A stretch of DNA of 64,000 bases, from assembly GCF_000407165.1 (NCBI RefSeq), contig NZ_KE136479.1, positions 2,281,302 to 2,345,301 of the forward strand. Direction: 5' to 3'. How positions within the stretch are numbered: the first letter of the stretch is position 1; each line of letters begins with the position of its first letter. The notes under the pieces were generated by a model. The model made no database searches. It was given only the letters and a program-made list of their open reading frames with translations, and was not told the DNA's origin. Shown in pieces: positions 57,922 to 64,000 of this stretch. The position numbers and the translations under genes are program-made. The DNA comes from Enterococcus haemoperoxidus ATCC BAA-382. Lineage in GTDB: Bacteria; Bacillota; Bacilli; Lactobacillales; Enterococcaceae.

Positions 57922-58812
57922 TTAATTTTTGACAACTGGCTGTTTTCCTTCTGGCCACCAAAGTTTGATTAAAGCTTGTGTTCCATCGTTCTCAAAACCT
58001 TTGTTAGCAAGCTTTTCATAGAGTTCTGTAGCTAATTTAGTAGATGGCAATTCCAGATTCATTTTTTCAGCTTCATCTAAGGCGATCTTTAAATCTTTTA
58101 TAAAATGCTTTACAAAAAAGCCTGGGGAATAATTTTCTTTTAAAATTCTTGGACTATAATTACTTAACGACCAGTTCGCCGCGCTTCCTCCAGACAATGT
58201 TTCAATAACCTTGTCTAAATCCAATCCAGCTTTATTTGCATAGACCATCATCTCGGTCATCCCTGTCATAGTTCCAGCAATCATGATTTGATTCGCCATT
58301 TTAGTATGTTGCCCTTTTCCAGAAGTACCATGTAATGTAAAAGTTTTACCAAATGTTTTAAAAATCGGTAGCACTTTCTCATAAGCAGCTTGCTGCCCAC
58401 CAACCATGATCGTCAGTGTCCCATTTTTGGCACCTAAGTCTCCTCCAGATACAGGAGCATCTAAAGCAATACCACCTAACTCATTCGCCTTTATCGCTAT
58501 TTTTTCAGCTAATGTTGGTGTACTTGTAGTTAAATCAACAACTATCTTATTAGTAATATCTTGTGAAAAAATACCATTTTCATCAAAATAAATAGTTTCA
58601 ACATCTTTTGGAAAGCCAACCATCGTAAAAATAATATCGCTATTTGCTGTAACAGCCGCAGGAGTATCTTGCCAAACCGCCCCTTCTTGAACTAATTCAT
58701 CCGTTTTACTCTTAGTTCGATTATAGACATTTACTTTCAACCCTTGTTTCATCATATTTGTGACAATTGCAGCGCCCATAACACCTGTTCCAATGAATCC
58801 AATTTGTGGCAT
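57922..58812 (-). CDS. NAD(P)-dependent beta-hydroxyacid dehydrogenase
   Basis: 296-residue 3-hydroxyisobutyrate-dehydrogenase-type enzyme. GFIGTGVMGAAIVTNM is the Rossmann loop (NRT after strand 2 favours NADP), DAPVSGGDLGAKNGTLTIMVGG the substrate-binding signature, and GKGQHTKMANQIM carries the catalytic Lys. The substrate could be a short hydroxyacid; not determinable here. Close to YkwC. Between bgsB and the YkuJ-like gene, flanked by terminators. Confidence 0.85.
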   Translation of the reverse strand: MPQIGFIGTGVMGAAIVTNMMKQGLKVNVYNRTKSKTDELVQEGAVWQDTPAAVTANSDIIFTMVGFPKDVETIYFDENGIFSQDITNKIVVDLTTSTPTLAEKIAIKANELGGIALDAPVSGGDLGAKNGTLTIMVGGQQAAYEKVLPIFKTFGKTFTLHGTSGKGQHTKMANQIMIAGTMTGMTEMMVYANKAGLDLDKVIETLSGGSAANWSLSNYSPRILKENYSPGFFVKHFIKDLKIALDEAEKMNLELPSTKLATELYEKLANKGFENDGTQALIKLWWPEGKQPVVKN

Positions 58813-58838
58813 AGTAAACTCCCCCTATTTTTAAATAA

Positions 58839-58878
58839 AAAACTTCTATTCTTAGTATAAACCAAGAATAGAAGTTTT
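58839..58878. terminator. terminator after bgsB
   Basis: AAAACTTCTATTCTT and its complement with a 10-base loop, between bgsB and the dehydrogenase gene. Confidence 0.8.
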
Positions 58879-58882
58879 ACAT

Positions 58883-60106
58883 TTATTTTCTTAAAGATGT
58901 AAATTTAACTTTGATCCGTTCGATAGACGCTGCAGCCTCTTTTTCTAAAGTAAGTTGATCATAGTATTTAATCATATCCTCATAAAATTCAAGCATTACA
59001 TTTCCAAATCGAGTTGCTGATATTTCATAAAGCTTTTCCTGCAAAATTGCTTCATTTGGTTTGACCCCCGATTCAACGTAATCAATAAATGTTGATGCAA
59101 AGTCTGCATCTGTTTTAAATGTTTGTCCCAAGCTTACATGATCAAATAAATTATTTAAATAGGCATTCCCCTCGACCACGCAAGGAACACCAGAAGCCAT
59201 TGCTTCAGTGTAAGTCAATCCTTGTGTTTCTGAAGTTGAAGCACTAACGAAGTAATCAGCAGCCTTATAGTAAATAGCAACTTGATCATTAGGTACTTCA
59301 CCAATAAATTGAATTTTATCACTTATCCCTAGCTCTTCGCCTAAATAACGAAGCTTTTCAACATAGGGACCATCCCCTACAATAACAAAACGTGCATTTG
59401 GAAAACGTTCAAAAACAGTAGGTAATCCCGTAACGATTGCTTGAATATTTTTTTCGTATGAAATACGGCTTAAAGATAATAACATGATATTATCATCAGT
59501 TAACCCTAATTCTTCACGAAGAGCTTTTTTCATTTCAAGCGTAATATCAGGTCTTTCGAACTTCTTAATATCGATTCCCGTTGGAATAATTCTCATGGGT
59601 GACGTTACGCCATATTCTTTTAATTTATCAATAACTCTCTCACTTGGGCAAACTACACCTGTTGTATGATTTGCAAAAAATCGCGAAAAATACTTCACGT
59701 GAGTCGGACGAACAACTTTCCCCTTTGCAATATAATGTAAATAATCCTCATACATTGTGTGATATGTGTGGATAACAGGAACTTTAAGCTTTTTCCCAAC
59801 CATTTTACCTAATAGACCCGCTCCAAACTCTGTATGAGTATGTATCAAATCTAAGTCAAGCTCTTTAGCAATCAAATAAGCATACCACATACCACGTACC
59901 ACAATTCGACGATCTTTGAATGATACAAAAGGAACACTTGGCATTCGAATAACATCTTCCTCAAACTCTTTTGCGTTTGGATCAGTTGTTGTAAAAATAT
60001 AAACTTGATGCCCTTTTTGTTCTAATTCTTCTTTAAGTGTCTTAATAGACGTTGCAACCCCACTAACTTGGGGAAAATATGTATCTGTAAAGAAACCAAA
60101 TTTCAC
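58883..60106 (-). CDS. bgsB: 1,2-diacylglycerol 3-glucosyltransferase (GT4), BgsB-like
   Basis: 407-residue GT-B glycosyltransferase. N-terminal acceptor domain (FGFFTDTYFPQVSGVATSI, HTHTEFGAGLLGK, HTYHTMYEDYLHY) and C-terminal GT4 donor domain with LSRISYEKNIQAIV and ETQGLTYTEAMASGVP (EX7E). By recall it is close to E. faecalis BgsB, which makes monoglucosyl-diacylglycerol, the glycolipid anchor precursor of lipoteichoic acid. Start is GTG at 60106, six bases after GGAGGGG; an ATG at 60121 overlaps that site. Second gene after bgsA. Confidence 0.85.
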   Translation of the reverse strand: MKFGFFTDTYFPQVSGVATSIKTLKEELEQKGHQVYIFTTTDPNAKEFEEDVIRMPSVPFVSFKDRRIVVRGMWYAYLIAKELDLDLIHTHTEFGAGLLGKMVGKKLKVPVIHTYHTMYEDYLHYIAKGKVVRPTHVKYFSRFFANHTTGVVCPSERVIDKLKEYGVTSPMRIIPTGIDIKKFERPDITLEMKKALREELGLTDDNIMLLSLSRISYEKNIQAIVTGLPTVFERFPNARFVIVGDGPYVEKLRYLGEELGISDKIQFIGEVPNDQVAIYYKAADYFVSASTSETQGLTYTEAMASGVPCVVEGNAYLNNLFDHVSLGQTFKTDADFASTFIDYVESGVKPNEAILQEKLYEISATRFGNVMLEFYEDMIKYYDQLTLEKEAAASIERIKVKFTSLRK

Positions 60107-60126
60107 TTTGTTCCCCTCCATTAATT

Positions 60127-61173
60127 TTAATTTTCCTGATGTACCCTATCTTCTTGCTCTTTAGCGTCATTAGTTAAAACTTTTTCATAAACATTTTTTA
60201 ACTCATGACCAATCCGCCCAATACTCTTATCTTTTGCAACACTATATCCTGCTTGACATGTATTTGGTATTTTATTTTCGACAAGTTTTTCAATTAGATT
60301 TGCAAACTCTTCATTATTATTCCCCATGTAACAATTTACTTTATCTTTAAGCCACCCTTTGTATACTGGGATATCTCTCACCAAAACTTGCTGTTTGCTA
60401 GCTAAAGCTTCTAATATAACAATCCCCTCAGTTTCTTCATAAGAAGGAAAGAAGAAGAGATCAGCTGCTGAATATGCTCCTTCAATGATATCCCCTTTAA
60501 TATATCCAGGAAATTCTACATTTACAGGATGGTCTTCTTTGACTATTGTTCTAATCGTTTTAGGAATGGAATACATTGGTGTATGCCCAAACCAGATAAA
60601 ACGATAGTTAGGCATTTCTCTAGCTAATTCAACAAAGTCAATAATTCCCTTTCTTTCGAAATACAAACCTACACAAATAATTACTTTTTGATTTTCCTTG
60701 ATTTTAAAATACTCTCTAAATTTTGTTTCTTTCTCTTCAGAACGCTCAAATCGATTCAAATCAATCCCATTTGAGATTGAAGTAATAGGAACTGTTATTC
60801 CATAACCTTCTAATAACTCTTTTGAATAAGGTGTAGGTGTAATTAAATAGTCCGCCTTAGAATACAAGCTAACTAGGTATTTTTTTACTAAAGGAGAAAT
60901 CTGATTTGATCCAATAAATGAATTTCTAAAATCTTCCTCTGTTGAGTGTGCATGGTAAATAACTTTTTTTCCGTTTTTTTTGGCTTTCTTTACCATACTA
61001 TGACTGTTGATCCCATAAGTATTTATATGTAAAATATCGTAATCTGTACAATCAGCATCTAACGTGTACTCTATCCCTACTTCAGAGAGTGCACGCTTCT
61101 GATGTTCTAAGGCCCGCCCTATTCCAGACTTCGCTAATATTTTTTCACCTTCAAAATATAATAAAACCTTCAC
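60127..61173 (-). CDS. bgsA: glycolipid glycosyltransferase (GT4), BgsA-like
   Basis: 348 residues, GT-B fold: HINTYGINSHSMVKKAKKNGKKVIYHAHSTEEDF in the acceptor domain, VGLYFERKG and FPSYEETEGIVILEALA (EX7E) in the donor domain. In E. faecalis the second transferase BgsA adds the second glucose to give diglucosyl-diacylglycerol. Start GTG with AGGAGGGG upstream. First gene of the pair, 20 bp before the bgsB start. Symbol by synteny and recall. Confidence 0.8.
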   Translation of the reverse strand: MKVLLYFEGEKILAKSGIGRALEHQKRALSEVGIEYTLDADCTDYDILHINTYGINSHSMVKKAKKNGKKVIYHAHSTEEDFRNSFIGSNQISPLVKKYLVSLYSKADYLITPTPYSKELLEGYGITVPITSISNGIDLNRFERSEEKETKFREYFKIKENQKVIICVGLYFERKGIIDFVELAREMPNYRFIWFGHTPMYSIPKTIRTIVKEDHPVNVEFPGYIKGDIIEGAYSAADLFFFPSYEETEGIVILEALASKQQVLVRDIPVYKGWLKDKVNCYMGNNNEEFANLIEKLVENKIPNTCQAGYSVAKDKSIGRIGHELKNVYEKVLTNDAKEQEDRVHQEN

Positions 61174-61422
61174 GATGCCCCTCCTAACTTCTCTAATTAT
61201 TATAACATAGGTTAAAGAGTCCTAACTCAATCTAAAGTCTTAGTTCAATCAACTTATGAATATTATATCAAAAAATAGCTTAAGAAAGCCATTTTTCAAC
61301 AAAATAGATCCTTTACATGACAAAACTGTTAGATAGAGATAATCTATTTTACCGATTGTTATCATTATTTCATCTTTCGTTTATTCTATCAAATAATAAA
61401 ATTTATTTTACTATAAAATAAA

Positions 61423-61457
61423 AAAAGAACGAAAACTTATTAAGTTTTCGTTCTTTT
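61423..61457 (-). terminator. terminator of the rRNA/tRNA operon
   Basis: AAAGAACGAAAACTTA and TAAGTTTTCGTTCTTT perfect arms with almost no loop, just after tRNA-Asn. 61174-61422 holds no ORF, only AT-rich DNA with the bgsA promoter region. Confidence 0.88.
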
Positions 61458-61458
61458 A

Positions 61459-61532
61459 CTCCGGCAGTAGGACTCGAACCTACGACATCATGATTAACAG
61501 TCATGCGCTACTACCAACTGAGCTATGCCGGA
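61459..61532 (-). tRNA. tRNA-Asn (GTT)
   Basis: Acceptor arms TCCGGCA / TGCCGGA, D-loop AGCTCAGTTGGTAG, anticodon loop CTGTTAA with anticodon GTT, and TPsiC loop GGTTCGAGTCC. Discriminator G; CCA is not encoded. Seven bases after the 5S gene. Confidence 0.96.
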
Positions 61533-61539
61533 ATAATTA

Positions 61540-61655
61540 GCGTGGCGACGTCCTACTCTCACAAAGGGAAACCCTTCACTACAATCGGCGCTAAGAAGCT
61601 TAACTTCTGTGTTCGGCATGGGAACAGGTGTATCCTTCTCGCTATCGCCACCACA
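61540..61655 (-). rRNA. rrf: 5S ribosomal RNA
   Basis: Begins TGTGGTGGCGATAGCGAGAA and ends GGACGTCGCCACGC; contains CCCATGCCGAACACAGAAGT. Full 116-nt gene of Bacillales/Lactobacillales type. Confidence 0.96.
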
Positions 61656-61753
61656 CTGGGTGTTGTTGCTATTCAATTGAGTGATTATTCACTCAAAACT
61701 GGATTGAAGTAATGTAATCAAACAGTCCGAAAAACTTTTTTATTTCGTTTCTT

Positions 61754-64000
<2,247 letters not shown>

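Overview
The window is a low-GC Firmicute chromosome segment that looks like Enterococcus, close to but probably not E. faecalis. The clues are the glpK-glpO-glpF operon with an alpha-glycerophosphate oxidase, a type II fatty-acid operon under FabT with FabK as enoyl reductase, two WxL surface-protein clusters, a Psr/LCP protein, an L,D-transpeptidase and the bgsA/bgsB glycolipid glycosyltransferases. No database search was run; family names come from motifs and gene order.

Layout. 1-8.4 kb: partial 5-formyltetrahydrofolate cyclo-ligase, lysophospholipase-like hydrolase, P-loop kinase-like protein, Na/Pi cotransporter and the glycerol operon. 8.5-14 kb: Mga-like regulator overlapping a flavoprotein that lacks the redox cysteine of its family, then an LCP-family ligase behind a complete M-box (Mg2+) riboswitch with its own promoter and terminator. 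14.2-18.5 kb: WxL cluster 1 (adhesin with five Ig-like repeats, WxL protein, DUF916/DUF3324 protein). 19-21.5 kb: DUF924 protein, hydrolase, membrane-anchored secreted protein. 21.75-23.72 kb: a 2-kb remnant island at the 3' end of rpmG, bounded by a 20-bp direct repeat and holding a broken tyrosine integrase, a secreted protein, an ArsD-like protein and a small ORF. 24-31 kb: class B PBP, thrS with T-box leader, tautomerase, methyltransferase, L,D-transpeptidase. 31.6-38 kb: ANT(6)-like enzyme, YdcF-like protein, WxL cluster 2 (with one WxL pseudogene) and a candidate short RNA whose promoter is overlapped by a 17-bp-arm palindrome. 38-44.7 kb: yebC and the yqeG-yqeH-yhbY-nadD-yqeK-rsfS-methyltransferase-tmcAL housekeeping run, in which rsfS has no standard start codon. 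45-47.3 kb: small secreted protein and a complete ISL3-type insertion sequence with an 8-bp target duplication. 47.4-57.2 kb: the fatty-acid operon. 57.6-61.2 kb: YkuJ-like protein, beta-hydroxyacid dehydrogenase, bgsB, bgsA. 61.4-64 kb: end of an rRNA operon (23S partial, 5S, tRNA-Asn), all on the minus strand.

Most genes are on the minus strand. A dispersed repeat (terminator-like hairpin followed by a conserved tail) occurs at several gene ends, and the insertion sequence has landed in the stem of one copy. The chief points for follow-up are the M-box in front of an LCP gene, the non-AUG rsfS start, the rpmG island, the palindrome/short-RNA locus and the decayed WxL gene.
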